Positions 1 through 8,314 of a DNA stretch of 64,000 bases are shown piece after piece. The position numbers and the translations under genes were made by a program. The first letter of the stretch is position 1. The number at the start of each line of letters is the position of its first letter. Below the pieces are notes generated by a model. That model was not told the DNA's origin. It did not search any database and saw only the letters and a list, made by a program, of their open reading frames with translations. Source of the stretch: Mesoterricola silvestris (GTDB taxonomy: Bacteria; Acidobacteriota; Holophagae; Holophagales; Holophagaceae); contig NZ_AP027080.1 of NCBI RefSeq assembly GCF_030295405.1, forward strand, positions 3,084,001-3,148,000, given 5' to 3'.

Positions 1-77
1 GGGTGATCCTGAACCCCGCCATCACGCTCAAGGACGGGGACCGGGTGCAGGCCACGGATTCGCCAGGGCGTCCCTGA
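1..77 (+). CDS. C-terminal end of a protein, possibly an RND/HlyD-family periplasmic adaptor (partial)
   Basis: The window opens inside a plus-strand reading frame that ends at the TGA at 75-77. The visible end reads VILNPAITLKDGDRV followed by a short tail. This VxLNP...LxDGxxV signature resembles the last beta-strand of membrane-fusion (HlyD/RND adaptor) proteins, but only about 25 residues are visible. Its stop lies inside the 3' end of the convergent scaffold gene, giving a tail-to-tail overlap of about 50 bases. The family call is weak and rests on this short tail alone. Confidence 0.35.
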   Translation, partial: VILNPAITLKDGDRVQATDSPGRP

Positions 78-411
78 GGGCATCCACCGCCAGTTCGGCG
101 GAATGGTAGGACGCGTCGTCCCCGTCCCCCAGGGCCTCCAGGACGTCCTCCACGTCCATGGCGGCCGCCTCCTGGAGGGTCCGGCCCCGGACCAGATGGG
201 CCACCAGACTGCCGCAGATGACGAAGGACTCGCAGCCGTCCGTGGTGTAGCTCCCCGCGGCCACCCGGCCATCCTCCACCTTCAGCCACAGATCCAGGGC
301 GTGGCCGCAGCCGCCCTCCTGGGCCCGGCCGTGCAGGTCCGCCCCCTTCATGGGGGAGAAATTGCCGGGGACGAGCCGGAAGCCGATGGAGGAGGGGAGC
401 ACCTTGCGCAT
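28..411 (-). CDS. NifU/IscU-like iron-sulfur cluster scaffold protein (variant lacking the third cysteine)
   Basis: A 127-residue protein matching the NifU N-terminal (IscU-type) fold, which assembles Fe-S clusters in the cytoplasm. Two of the usual cluster ligands are recognisable: Cys35 in GGCGHALD and Cys60 in TDGCESF, with an extra Cys66. The third canonical Cys, normally in an HCSxLA context near the C-terminus, appears as Ser104 in YHSAELAVDAL. The protein therefore looks like one of the divergent NifU-like proteins, possibly with a redox or transfer role rather than a full scaffold role. It is divergent from the CoA-disulfide reductase gene at 544, with about 130 bases between the starts. 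Family membership is fairly sure; function is inferred. Confidence 0.7.
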   Translation of the reverse strand: MRKVLPSSIGFRLVPGNFSPMKGADLHGRAQEGGCGHALDLWLKVEDGRVAAGSYTTDGCESFVICGSLVAHLVRGRTLQEAAAMDVEDVLEALGDGDDASYHSAELAVDALRDALANPWPAPGPRP

Positions 412-543
412 CCCTCAATTGTGGGGGGAAACCGGGAATTTTCAGCAGCAAACCCGCCCGGGGCCCCCGGAATATGCCTATTTGAGCATTCAGTGCTTCC
501 ATGCCAGAATGCCAAGGCCCGTGCATTTCCGTATGAGGATCCC

Positions 544-2193
544 ATGGAACAACCCAAGCGCATTGTCATCGTAGGTGGAGTCGCGGGGGGCGCCTCGGCG
601 GCCGTCCGGGCCCGCCGGCTGTCCGAAGGGGCCGATATCGTCCTTTTCGAGCGGGGCCCCCACGTGTCCTTCGCCAACTGCGGCCTGCCCTACCACATCG
701 GCGGCGTCATCCCCGAACGGGCCAGGCTGCTGGTGCAGACCCCCCAGAGCCTCATGGCCCGGTTCAACCTGGATGTGCGGGTGAATTCCGAGGTGCAGTC
801 CATCGACCCGGGCGCCCGCACGGTGACCGTGCGCAATCTGAAGACGGGCCAGGTGCGGGAACAGCCCTACGACGCCCTGGTGCTGAGCCCCGGCGCCGAG
901 CCCATCCGCCCGCCCCTGCCGGGCATCGGGGATCCGCGGATCCTCTCCCTGCGCAACCTGGACGACATGGACCGCATCCTCGCGGCCATGGCGGGCGCCA
1001 CCCGGGCCCTGGTGGTGGGGGCGGGCTACATCGGCCTGGAGATGGCCGAGGCCTTCCGGGAGCGGGGGCTGGAGGTGGTCCTGGTGGAGAAGCTGGACCA
1101 GGTCATGGCCGTGGCGGACGCGGACATGGTCGCGCCCCTGCACGGGGAGCTCCGGGCCCACGGGGTGGACCTGCGCCTGGGCCTGTCGGTGGAAGGCTTC
1201 GAGCCGGGCCCCGAGGGCCTGACGGCCAAGCTTTCCGACGGCTCCCAGGTGGTGTGCGGCCTGGCCGTGCTGGCCATCGGCGTGCGTCCGGAAACCGCCC
1301 TGGCCCGGGCCGCGGGCCTGGCCCTGGGATCCACGGGGGGCATCCTGGTGGACGAGTACATGCGCACCAGCGACCCCGCCATCTGGGCCGTGGGGGACGC
1401 CGTGGAGGTGAAGGACACGGTCCTGGACGGCCCCGCCCTCATCCCCCTGGCCGGCCCCGCCAACCGCCAGGGCCGCATCGCCGCCGACAACATCCTGGGC
1501 CGGAAGAGCGTCTACAAGGGCACCCAGGGCACGGCCATCTGCAAGGTCTTCGGCCTGGCCTTCGCCATCACCGGCCAGTCCGAGAAGGTCCTCAAGCGCA
1601 AGGGCGTGGCCCACCACAAGATCTACATCCACCCCGCGGACCACGCCACGTACTACCCCGGGGCCCAGCCCCTCACCCTCAAGCTGCTCTTCGACGGCGA
1701 GGGCCACATCCTGGGGGCCCAGGCCGTGGGGGCCGCGGGCGTGGACAAGCGCATCGACGTCATCGCCACCGCCATGCGCGGGGGGCTCACGGTCCACGAC
1801 CTGGAGGACGCGGAGCTCTGCTACGCGCCCCCCTACGGCAGCGCCAAGGACCCCGTGAACATGGCCGGCTTCGTGGCCTCCAACGTCCTGCGCGGGGACA
1901 CCGCCCTGTGGGAGCCCGAGGAACTGGAGGCCCTCCGCCCGGACCAGGTGCTGCTGGACGTGCGCACCCTCCAGGAATTCCAGGCCGGCACCATCCCCGG
2001 CGCCGCCCTGGCCCCCGTGGACGAGCTGCGGGACCGCCTGGACGAGCTGGACCCCGCCAAGGAGCACCTGGTGTTCTGCCAGGTGGGGCTGCGGGGCTAC
2101 CTGGCCAGCCGGATCCTTTCCCAGCTGGGGTACAAGGTGCGCAACCTCTCCGGGGGCTACAAGCGCTACCGCATGTCCGTGGGCGGCGCCTGA
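544..2193 (+). CDS. CoA-disulfide reductase / rhodanese fusion (FAD- and NAD(P)H-dependent)
   Basis: The product has 549 residues. An N-terminal FAD-binding glycine-rich loop (residues 10-20) is followed by the active-site SFANCGLPY motif with Cys46, the single redox cysteine of the CoA-disulfide/persulfide reductase group. A second glycine loop (VVGAGYIG, about residue 160) binds NAD(P)H. The last 100 residues form a rhodanese domain with catalytic Cys512 in VFCQVGLRG. Such CoADR-Rhd fusions reduce CoA disulfide, CoA persulfide or polysulfide. ATG 544 is chosen because it follows a GAGGAT ribosome site and directly starts the FAD loop; the frame is open further upstream but carries no domain there. 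It fits the sulfur theme seen elsewhere in the window. Confidence 0.9.
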   Translation: MEQPKRIVIVGGVAGGASAAVRARRLSEGADIVLFERGPHVSFANCGLPYHIGGVIPERARLLVQTPQSLMARFNLDVRVNSEVQSIDPGARTVTVRNLKTGQVREQPYDALVLSPGAEPIRPPLPGIGDPRILSLRNLDDMDRILAAMAGATRALVVGAGYIGLEMAEAFRERGLEVVLVEKLDQVMAVADADMVAPLHGELRAHGVDLRLGLSVEGFEPGPEGLTAKLSDGSQVVCGLAVLAIGVRPETALARAAGLALGSTGGILVDEYMRTSDPAIWAVGDAVEVKDTVLDGPALIPLAGPANRQGRIAADNILGRKSVYKGTQGTAICKVFGLAFAITGQSEKVLKRKGVAHHKIYIHPADHATYYPGAQPLTLKLLFDGEGHILGAQAVGAAGVDKRIDVIATAMRGGLTVHDLEDAELCYAPPYGSAKDPVNMAGFVASNVLRGDTALWEPEELEALRPDQVLLDVRTLQEFQAGTIPGAALAPVDELRDRLDELDPAKEHLVFCQVGLRGYLASRILSQLGYKVRNLSGGYKRYRMSVGGA

Positions 2194-2218
2194 GGGCCGG
2201 GCCCCCGGAACCGGGACC

Positions 2219-3277
2219 TCAGATCGGCCACCGCGCCACCACGCAGGTCCCGCCCCCCTCCCGGGGCTCCAACTGGATCTGTCCCTTGTGCTTGTCCACC
2301 ACCGTGGCATAGGCGAGGGCCAGGCCCTGCCCCGATCCGCGCCCCACGGGCTTGGTCGTGAAGAACGGCTCGAAGACCCGATCCCGGATCTCCTCGGGGA
2401 TCCCGGTGCCGTTGTCCGCCACCCGCAGTTCGGCCCGGTCCCCGTCGATGCGGGCGGAGACCTCGATCCGCCCCCGGGCCATCCGGCCCCGCTCGATGTT
2501 CTCCCCGATGGCGTGGGCGGCGTTGATCACCAGGTTCATGACCAGCTGCCCGATCTCGTCCCGCAGGCAGGGCACCTGCCCTAGCCCGGGCTGGATGGCC
2601 AGGTCCACGTCGGCCACGGCCTTCCATTCGCTCCGGGAAACGGTGACCGCGGCGCGGATGATCTCCTCCAGGTCCTCCGGTTCCATCACCCCGCTGGAAG
2701 CGTGGGAGAAGTGCTTCATGGCCTTGACGATGCCCGCGATGCGGGACAGGCCCTCCGCGCACTGGGCCAGGGCCAGGGGCGCCTCCTCCCGGATGAAATC
2801 CAGGTCCGCCGCCTCCCGCTTGGAATCGAAATCCGCCAGGTCCTCGGAGAGGCCCTGGGCCTCCCGCATCTTCCCCACCAGGCCCAGGGCGGCATCGATC
2901 AGGGACAGGAGCGGCTCGAAGGTCGCCCGGAAGAAGGTGATGTTGTCCGCCACGAACTGGGTGGGCGTGTTGATCTCGTGGGCGATCCCCGCGGCCAGCT
3001 GGCCGATGGATTCCATCTTCTGCATCTGGAGCATCCGCGCCTGGGTCCGGCGCAGTTCCGCCAGGGTCCGCTGCAGTTCCTCCCGCTCCGAGGCCAGTTC
3101 CCGGGTCTTGCCCTCCACCACCTTCTCGAGGGTGATGTTCTGCTCCAGGAAATGGAGCGTGGAGGTCTCCCGGGCGCGCACATCCAGCTGCCGCTGGATG
3201 AGCACGGCGATGGTCTTGTCCCGGGCCTGGAGCTGGCGCTCCAGTTCCGCGATGCGTTCGGGATCGCCGGCGCTCAT
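2219..3277 (-). CDS. Sensor histidine kinase without its own sensor domain
   Basis: The product has 352 residues. The first 90 are a charged coiled coil with no membrane segment, followed by the H-box [11 protein letters not shown] with phospho-acceptor His100. A long dimerisation helix leads into the HATPase domain, with N-box [11 protein letters not shown]1 box DNGTGIP, F-box FEPFFTTK and G2 box GSGQGLAL. It lacks a PAS, GAF or periplasmic domain, so its input probably comes from a partner. The FIST protein encoded immediately upstream is the obvious candidate: its stop overlaps this start by four bases (ATGA). It is the last gene of a minus-strand set of response regulator, FIST protein and kinase. 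Confidence 0.9.
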   Translation of the reverse strand: MSAGDPERIAELERQLQARDKTIAVLIQRQLDVRARETSTLHFLEQNITLEKVVEGKTRELASEREELQRTLAELRRTQARMLQMQKMESIGQLAAGIAHEINTPTQFVADNITFFRATFEPLLSLIDAALGLVGKMREAQGLSEDLADFDSKREAADLDFIREEAPLALAQCAEGLSRIAGIVKAMKHFSHASSGVMEPEDLEEIIRAAVTVSRSEWKAVADVDLAIQPGLGQVPCLRDEIGQLVMNLVINAAHAIGENIERGRMARGRIEVSARIDGDRAELRVADNGTGIPEEIRDRVFEPFFTTKPVGRGSGQGLALAYATVVDKHKGQIQLEPREGGGTCVVARWPI

Positions 3278-4395
3278 GGGGCACCCTCCCTTCCCAGCAC
3301 GATGCCCGTGAGGGTCTGGTTCACGTGGATGCCGTTGAACTGTTCCCCGTAGGTGGAGAAACCGAAGACCCCGTTGCGGGCCATCAAGGCGCCCACCTCC
3401 GCGTCGGAGCCGAGGTTCTCGAATTCCAGGCGCCGGAGGATGCAGTCGCACACCAGGACCGCCTGGGGCTCCCCCGCCTGCCGCCGCGCCTCCCCCAGGG
3501 TCCGGTCCAGCAGGGCCAGGGGGTCCACGGATTCCCCGATGCTGATGACGAGGCCGGTGTCGATGGCGCAGTAGAGGGCCAGGGACCCGTCCGGGAGCGC
3601 CTTGGCGATGGAGCGCACGTGGTGCTCCGTCCCGATGGCCATGAGGAAGGGGTGCCGGGAGAACACCTCGGGCCCCAGGGCCTCCACCGGCAGGCCCAGG
3701 GTCCGGGCATAGACCTGCGCGGCCGGCTCGCCGTTGATCTCCCGGATGACGCGGCGGTCCGGGTCCGAATCCGTGATCACGATGTTCTGGTGGCCCGGGA
3801 TGAAATGCTTGAGCATGAAGGGCACGATGGGGCCCCGGGCCCGGACGCTGGCCAGGACCGCGGCGTCGCTCAGGAACCGGCCGTCGAAGTACACGCAGGT
3901 GCGGGCGAAGCGCAGATCGTCGCCGGCCGATCCCCCGATGATCGGAATATTGCCCAGGGCCTGGTAGATGGCCGAGGTCACCCGTTCCTCCATCATGGAC
4001 AGGCCGTCGATCACCAGGAAACCGAAGGCGTGCCCGGGCCCCGGGGCCGGACCGCCGCGGATGGCCTCGGCGATGCGAAGCACCTGGTCCTGGAAGGAAG
4101 CCAGCGGGTGGATCAGGTGGGGAACCGCGGCCAGGTTCCCGCCCCCGAACCCCGTGGCGGCCATCCCCCCCTTCTGGAACCCCCGGGGTCCCAGCTGCCC
4201 GGAGGAGGTGCAGCCGATGATGGGGCATGGGAAGGCACGCTTGAGCTCATCCCCCACCACGTCCAGGTCGTAGCTCGGCGAACAGAAGAAGAAGACCACG
4301 TCCAGGGCCCCGTCCCCCATCCGCGACCGGAGTTCCGCCACCGCCGCACGGGGGTCCGGCTCCTGGGTCATGCCGTGCCAAACCGAACTGTTCAT
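3274..4395 (-). CDS. FIST domain sensory protein
   Basis: The 373-residue product fits the FIST_N plus FIST_C architecture of small-ligand (amino-acid-like) sensors found beside signal transduction genes. Typical features are the early [11 protein letters not shown] strand, GCTSSGQ, the IIGGSAGDD loop in the middle, and the C-terminal ...LVCDC..R...[10 protein letters not shown] segment. There is no signal peptide or transmembrane helix, so it is cytoplasmic. Translational coupling to the downstream sensorless histidine kinase suggests that FIST supplies the stimulus to that kinase. A shorter start at Met9 (about 4371) is possible. Confidence 0.88.
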   Translation of the reverse strand: MNSSVWHGMTQEPDPRAAVAELRSRMGDGALDVVFFFCSPSYDLDVVGDELKRAFPCPIIGCTSSGQLGPRGFQKGGMAATGFGGGNLAAVPHLIHPLASFQDQVLRIAEAIRGGPAPGPGHAFGFLVIDGLSMMEERVTSAIYQALGNIPIIGGSAGDDLRFARTCVYFDGRFLSDAAVLASVRARGPIVPFMLKHFIPGHQNIVITDSDPDRRVIREINGEPAAQVYARTLGLPVEALGPEVFSRHPFLMAIGTEHHVRSIAKALPDGSLALYCAIDTGLVISIGESVDPLALLDRTLGEARRQAGEPQAVLVCDCILRRLEFENLGSDAEVGALMARNGVFGFSTYGEQFNGIHVNQTLTGIVLGREGAP

Positions 4396-4462
4396 GCAGA
4401 ACGCACCTTATGTCCTTTGTATCGAACCCGGATCCCCGGACATTAGTAATTTCGGCGCCGGA

Positions 4463-5614
4463 TCACCCCTCCACGGGAAAGGGTTCCTTCAGGCCCACCA
4501 GGGCCGCATAGTTCCGGAGGCGCGCCTGGTGGCTCTGGCCGATGACCGTCCCGGCCGGGTAGACCAGGTGCCCCTCCCGGGTGTACACGCCCTCCACCAG
4601 GAGTTCGCCGATCTGGACGGTCTGGTGGGTGGCCAGGTAGGAGGACGCGGCGCCCTGGTCCACGATCTCGTCGGGGACCTCCAGGGCCAGTTCCAGGGCG
4701 TTGATGACCCGTGGGTCATAGAAGACCTGGTTCTGCCGCATCTCCTCCAGGACGAGGCGCGGGTTGGAGCGCCTCTCCATGACGTCCAGGTAGTCGGAAA
4801 CCGCCCGGAGGATCCGGGCGCCCAGGGGGATTCCCTCCCGGTGGACCTGGACGGGCGGGAAGCCGGAGCCGTTGAAGTTCTTGTTCCGGAAGAGGATGAC
4901 CTGGGCGACCTCCTCCATGCGGGGGATGTGGCCGAGGAGCTTCGCCCCGATTTCGGGCAGGCGCAGGAGGGTTTCATGCTCCCTCGGCGTGATGGGGTCC
5001 CCCTTCCGGGCCTTGGCCAGCACGGAGCCGGGGATGGTGAGGACCCCGATGGGGGCGAGCAACGAAGCGACCAAGACGACCCAGTCGGCTTCCATTTCCA
5101 TGACCCGGGCCACCTTCCGGGAAAGGCGACCCAGCCGCTGGCCCTGCCGGAAGGCGATGGGGTCCGCCAGGGACAGGAGCTGCACCAGGAGATCGATGCT
5201 CCCCTTGACGGTGCCTTCCACCAGTTCCTTCTCGGCCAGGACGAGCCGGTACTGCTTGATCCCCGCTTCGATGGAGCTGACGAGGAGCGGCTGGGCGCAG
5301 GGCTTGGTGAGGAACCGGAAGATGTGCCCCCGGTTCACGGCCTGGATCGCCGTGTCCAGGTCGGCGTTGCCCGTGAGCATGATCCGCACGGATTCCGGGG
5401 CCCGGCTCCGGGCTTCGGCCAGGAACTGGACGCCGTCCATGACCGGCATGCGCATGTCCGAAAGGATGACGGCGTAGGGACCCGAGGTCTTCAGGAGGGC
5501 GAGGCCCTCCGTCCCCCCCTGGGCGGTCTGGAGGTCGAAGCGCCGGTGCAGCAGCCGGGTGTAGGCGGAGAGGATGTTCGGGTCATCGTCGACCAGCAGG
5601 ACTTTGGGGTTCAT
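4463..5614 (-). CDS. Response regulator with a degenerate HD-GYP output domain
   Basis: The product has 383 residues. The receiver domain has the acidic pocket D9-D11, phospho-acceptor Asp53 (LSDMRMP), Thr81 and Lys104. The output half aligns with RpfG-type HD-GYP phosphodiesterases by layout, but the catalytic HD pair is gone: the expected LLHDIG appears as LLAPIG (185-190), and the GYP loop is NGSGFPP (249-254). It is therefore unlikely to hydrolyse cyclic-di-GMP and may bind a partner or ligand instead. It lies 67 bases upstream of the FIST gene on the same strand and is divergent from a shorter paralogue at 5779. Confidence 0.85.
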   Translation of the reverse strand: MNPKVLLVDDDPNILSAYTRLLHRRFDLQTAQGGTEGLALLKTSGPYAVILSDMRMPVMDGVQFLAEARSRAPESVRIMLTGNADLDTAIQAVNRGHIFRFLTKPCAQPLLVSSIEAGIKQYRLVLAEKELVEGTVKGSIDLLVQLLSLADPIAFRQGQRLGRLSRKVARVMEMEADWVVLVASLLAPIGVLTIPGSVLAKARKGDPITPREHETLLRLPEIGAKLLGHIPRMEEVAQVILFRNKNFNGSGFPPVQVHREGIPLGARILRAVSDYLDVMERRSNPRLVLEEMRQNQVFYDPRVINALELALEVPDEIVDQGAASSYLATHQTVQIGELLVEGVYTREGHLVYPAGTVIGQSHQARLRNYAALVGLKEPFPVEG

Positions 5615-5778
5615 GCATCAACCTATCGTCAGGATGGGCCGCCGGAAGAAATTCAGGTTGGGGGGCATCGAATCGATACATAGGTTAGCGCCCGGAAGGT
5701 GCGGAGGCCGGAAAACCCGGGGCCTATTCATTGGATATGAGCTACTTGTTTCCACCGGCCCCCTAGGTGAGGTGAACC

Positions 5779-6723
5779 ATGAACGAGAAGGTGCTTTTCG
5801 TGGACGATGACGAGAACCTGCTGGCCTCGGTCCATCGGAATTTCAAGAAGCGCTACGATCTGGACATCGCCGCCGGCGGCCCCCAGGCCCTGAGGGCCAT
5901 GGAGGAGCACGGCCCCTACGCCGTGGTGGTCGCGGACATGGCCATGCCGGGCATGAACGGCATCGAGTTCCTGAAGAAGGCCCAGGTCCTGGCCCCGGAC
6001 ACGATCCGCATCATGTTCACGGGGCATCCGGGCCCCGTGACGCTCCTCGAGGCCATCAACAGCGGCCAGGTCTTCCGGTTCATCCCGAAACCCTGCGACC
6101 TGGAGGAGATCGGCCGGGCCGTGGACGCGGGGATCCGCCAGCATCACCTCATCGCCGGGGAGCGGGACCTCCTGGAAGCCACCCTCACCCGCGGCATCGA
6201 GGCCATGATCGGGATCCTGGAAGTCCTGGATCCGGTGGTGTACCTCTCCGCCCAGACCCTGGCCCACCGGTCCGCCCAGGTGGCCCGGGCCCTGGGGGCC
6301 GCCGATGACTGGTCCATCACCCTCGCCGCGCTCTATTCCCCCCTCTGGCAGCTGTCCCTCACGCCCCAGGAGCGCCTGGCCTGGGCCTCGGGCACCCGGG
6401 ACCCGGGCCCCGGCCCCGACCCCCTCGGGTCGGCCATCGCCAGGGCCGCCAACCTCCTCCAGCCCATCCCGCGCCTGGAGGGCGTCGCCCAGATCGTGCG
6501 CTACCAGGGCAAGAACCTGGACGGCACCGGCTTTCCCGGGGACCCCGTCCGCGGCGAGGCGATCCCCCTGGGGGCCAGGATCCTGCGGGCCCTCCAGGAC
6601 TTCAACGCCATCGAGCAGAAGGTGAAGTCCAGGCCCGTGGCCTGGGAGGAGCTGCGCATGCAGCGGGGCCGCTATGATCCCGTGGTCCTGGCCGCCCTGG
6701 GCGAGGCCATGGAATCGTTCTAG
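5779..6723 (+). CDS. Response regulator with a degenerate HD-GYP output domain (shorter paralogue)
   Basis: The product has 314 residues. The receiver domain (D9-D11, phospho-acceptor Asp53 in VADMAMP, Lys in the FIPKPCD segment) is followed by an output domain collinear with that of the divergent neighbour. Catalytic HD residues are again absent (LAALYSPLWQLSL where LLHDIGK would be expected). The loop LDGTGFPGD corresponds to the GYP region, and the following helix (IPLGARILRALQDF) is well kept. It lacks the extra C-terminal 60-70 residues of the paralogue. The pair probably arose by duplication and is driven from the shared 164-base divergent region. Confidence 0.83.
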   Translation: MNEKVLFVDDDENLLASVHRNFKKRYDLDIAAGGPQALRAMEEHGPYAVVVADMAMPGMNGIEFLKKAQVLAPDTIRIMFTGHPGPVTLLEAINSGQVFRFIPKPCDLEEIGRAVDAGIRQHHLIAGERDLLEATLTRGIEAMIGILEVLDPVVYLSAQTLAHRSAQVARALGAADDWSITLAALYSPLWQLSLTPQERLAWASGTRDPGPGPDPLGSAIARAANLLQPIPRLEGVAQIVRYQGKNLDGTGFPGDPVRGEAIPLGARILRALQDFNAIEQKVKSRPVAWEELRMQRGRYDPVVLAALGEAMESF

Positions 6724-6833
6724 ATCCAGGGTGCCGACCCACCCCAACGATCGCAACCGAAGCCAACAGATCGCCATTCGGTGGAAACCCCCAGTCCGCC
6801 TCCTCAGCCGGGAACGAACGAAGATCGAAGGCT

Positions 6834-6990
6834 GATCCCCTTCATCCCTTTCATCCGTTGTCATCCCTGTTCCCGCAGGGCCAGAGCAGGGATGGGTCGG
6901 CGCCCGCGGATCACCTGCGCGCCACCCCACCCCATCGCTGGCCCTGCGGGAACAGGGATGAAAACGGATGAAAGGGATGGAGGGGATGAA
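6834..6990. repeat. Foldback repeat, family A copy 1
   Basis: Two 47-base arms (6837-6883 and 6939-6985) are inverted copies of each other with only two mismatches, around a 55-base centre that itself contains complementary GC-rich segments. Arm ends carry tandem short units of the form TTCATCC, and the inner ends read GTTCCCGCAGGGCCA. Related elements lie at 24753-24910 and 54518-54665, with partial copies elsewhere. It sits between a plus-strand gene (stop 6723) and a minus-strand gene (stop 7008), so it may also act as a two-way transcription barrier. Confidence 0.85.
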
Positions 6991-7007
6991 AGAGGGGAGC
7001 ACTGGCC

Positions 7008-7538
7008 TCAGCGCTCCGGTTTCCTCCGGCCGGTGCGGGCGTCCTTGCGGCCCTGGAACCAGGTGCCGGTCTCCCTCTGGAATTCCTTCGGGGCCTTGTG
7101 CTCCACCTCGCACACCAGGTCCGCCAGGGTCCTGGACCCCAGGTGGTCCTGGAAGACCTTTTCGGCCTCCCGCATCAGCGCGTGGATGCGGCAGGGGCCC
7201 GCCGTGGCCCATTCCGGGGGCCGGGGCCCGAAGAGGGCGCAGTTGGCCCGGATCTCCGCGCAGGCGAAGAGGCTCCGGCCGGGATCCACGGCCTGGAGCA
7301 CCTCCATCACCGGGATCCGGTCCGCGGGCCGCGCCAGGGCGAACCCGCCGGCGATGCCCTCCTGGCCCGTGACGATCCCGGCCTTCTTGAGCCGCGTGAA
7401 GAGCTTGGCCAGGAAGCGCTCGGGAATGCGCTGGAAGGTGGCCAGGTCCCCGACGCTCACCGGCTCCGGGCGCGTGGCCAGGAGCAGCAGGGAGTGCAGG
7501 GCATATTCCGCGCCCGCGCCGTACAGGGATGTGCTCAA
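7008..7538 (-). CDS. Rrf2-family transcriptional regulator, probably Fe-S binding
   Basis: The product has 176 residues. An N-terminal winged helix (SLYGAGAEYALHSLLLLA, then the recognition region ...IPERFLAKLFTRLKKAGIV) is typical of Rrf2 proteins. Three cysteines, Cys93, Cys100 and Cys116, lie in the region where IscR and NsrR hold a [2Fe-2S] or [4Fe-4S] cluster, though the third is further away than usual (C-x6-C-x15-C). The basic C-terminal tail (KDARTGRRKPER) is unusual. It stands alone, with a repeat downstream and the BtsR gene beyond its promoter, so its regulon cannot be read from context. Redox, iron or nitric oxide sensing is inferred from the cysteines. Confidence 0.85.
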   Translation of the reverse strand: MSTSLYGAGAEYALHSLLLLATRPEPVSVGDLATFQRIPERFLAKLFTRLKKAGIVTGQEGIAGGFALARPADRIPVMEVLQAVDPGRSLFACAEIRANCALFGPRPPEWATAGPCRIHALMREAEKVFQDHLGSRTLADLVCEVEHKAPKEFQRETGTWFQGRKDARTGRRKPER

Positions 7539-7600
7539 ACTTGCACCTCAACGATAGCAGTTTAGGACCGGGGCCCCGGCGCGTCAAAGCGGCGCCGGGG

Positions 7601-8314
7601 TCAGATGCCCAGGCGCTCCTTCAGGTCGGCCAGGTACCGGCGGGTCACCGGCACGGGCTGTCCCGACCGGGTGCGCAGGGTCACGGAGGCCGGCTCCCCC
7701 TTCCCCACCACGTCCACATGATCCAGGTTCACCAGGAACTGCTTGTGGACCCGGACCATGCGGGGGACCTTGGCCTCCAGGAGGCTGAGAGTGAGCTCGG
7801 TGAGGAATTCCCCCCGGGCCGTCACCAGGTGCACCCCGGTCTCGCTGGAGCGCACGAATTCCACGTCCACGGCGGCCACCAGCTTGGTGCCCTGGGCACA
7901 CACGCAGGGGATGCGCTCGATGGCGGGGCTCTGGAAGACCGGCTTCCGGCCCTCGCCCAGGTACCGCCGCACCTTCTCCAGGGTGCGCGCGAGGCGCTCG
8001 GCCTGCACGGGCTTGAGCAGGTAGTCCACGGCGTTCTCCTCGAAGGCCTTGAGGGCGTACTCGTCGTGGGCGGTGACGAAGACCACGCAGGGCATGATCT
8101 CGGGCTCGATCATGGACACCAGCTGGAAGCCGTCCACCTTGGGCATGTGGATGTCCACGAAGATCACGTCGGGGCGCGCGGCCCGGATGGCGCGCACCGC
8201 CTGGATGGCGTTGGCGCAGGCGCCCACCACCGCGATATCCCCCGCTTCGGCCAGCAGCGCCTCCAGCTCCTCCCGGGCATTCTGCTCGTTGTCCACCACC
8301 ACCGCGCGCATCAT
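7601..8314 (-). CDS. btsR: LytTR-type response regulator (BtsR/YehT-like)
   Basis: The product has 237 residues. The receiver domain has phospho-acceptor Asp54 (IFVDIHMP) and Lys in YLLKPV. The C-terminal LytTR DNA-binding domain ends in ...VRVHKQFLVNLDHV and ...RRYLADLKERLGI. The gene overlaps the end of the upstream sensor kinase by four bases (ATGA), the usual arrangement of LytS/LytTR pairs. In E. coli the BtsS-BtsR pair senses pyruvate and induces the CstA-family carrier BtsT. Here a CstA/BtsT-type gene is divergent just beyond the kinase, which supports the same role. Two adjacent ATG codons (8314, 8311) could start it. Confidence 0.87.
   Translation of the reverse strand: MMRAVVVDNEQNAREELEALLAEAGDIAVVGACANAIQAVRAIRAARPDVIFVDIHMPKVDGFQLVSMIEPEIMPCVVFVTAHDEYALKAFEENAVDYLLKPVQAERLARTLEKVRRYLGEGRKPVFQSPAIERIPCVCAQGTKLVAAVDVEFVRSSETGVHLVTARGEFLTELTLSLLEAKVPRMVRVHKQFLVNLDHVDVVGKGEPASVTLRTRSGQPVPVTRRYLADLKERLGI

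Noticed and set aside
103-543. N-terminal extension of the CoA-disulfide reductase frame
   Set aside because: The frame is open upstream of ATG 544, but the extra residues lie antisense to the NifU-like gene, show no domain and lack a ribosome site.
490-2310. Minus-strand frame opposite the CoA-disulfide reductase
   Set aside because: Antisense of a well-supported enzyme; no domain, composition dominated by His, Gly, Gln and Ala.
6834-6990. Foldback repeats as a CRISPR array or insertion sequence
   Set aside because: There are no regular direct repeats with unique spacers, and no transposase is encoded within or next to the elements.
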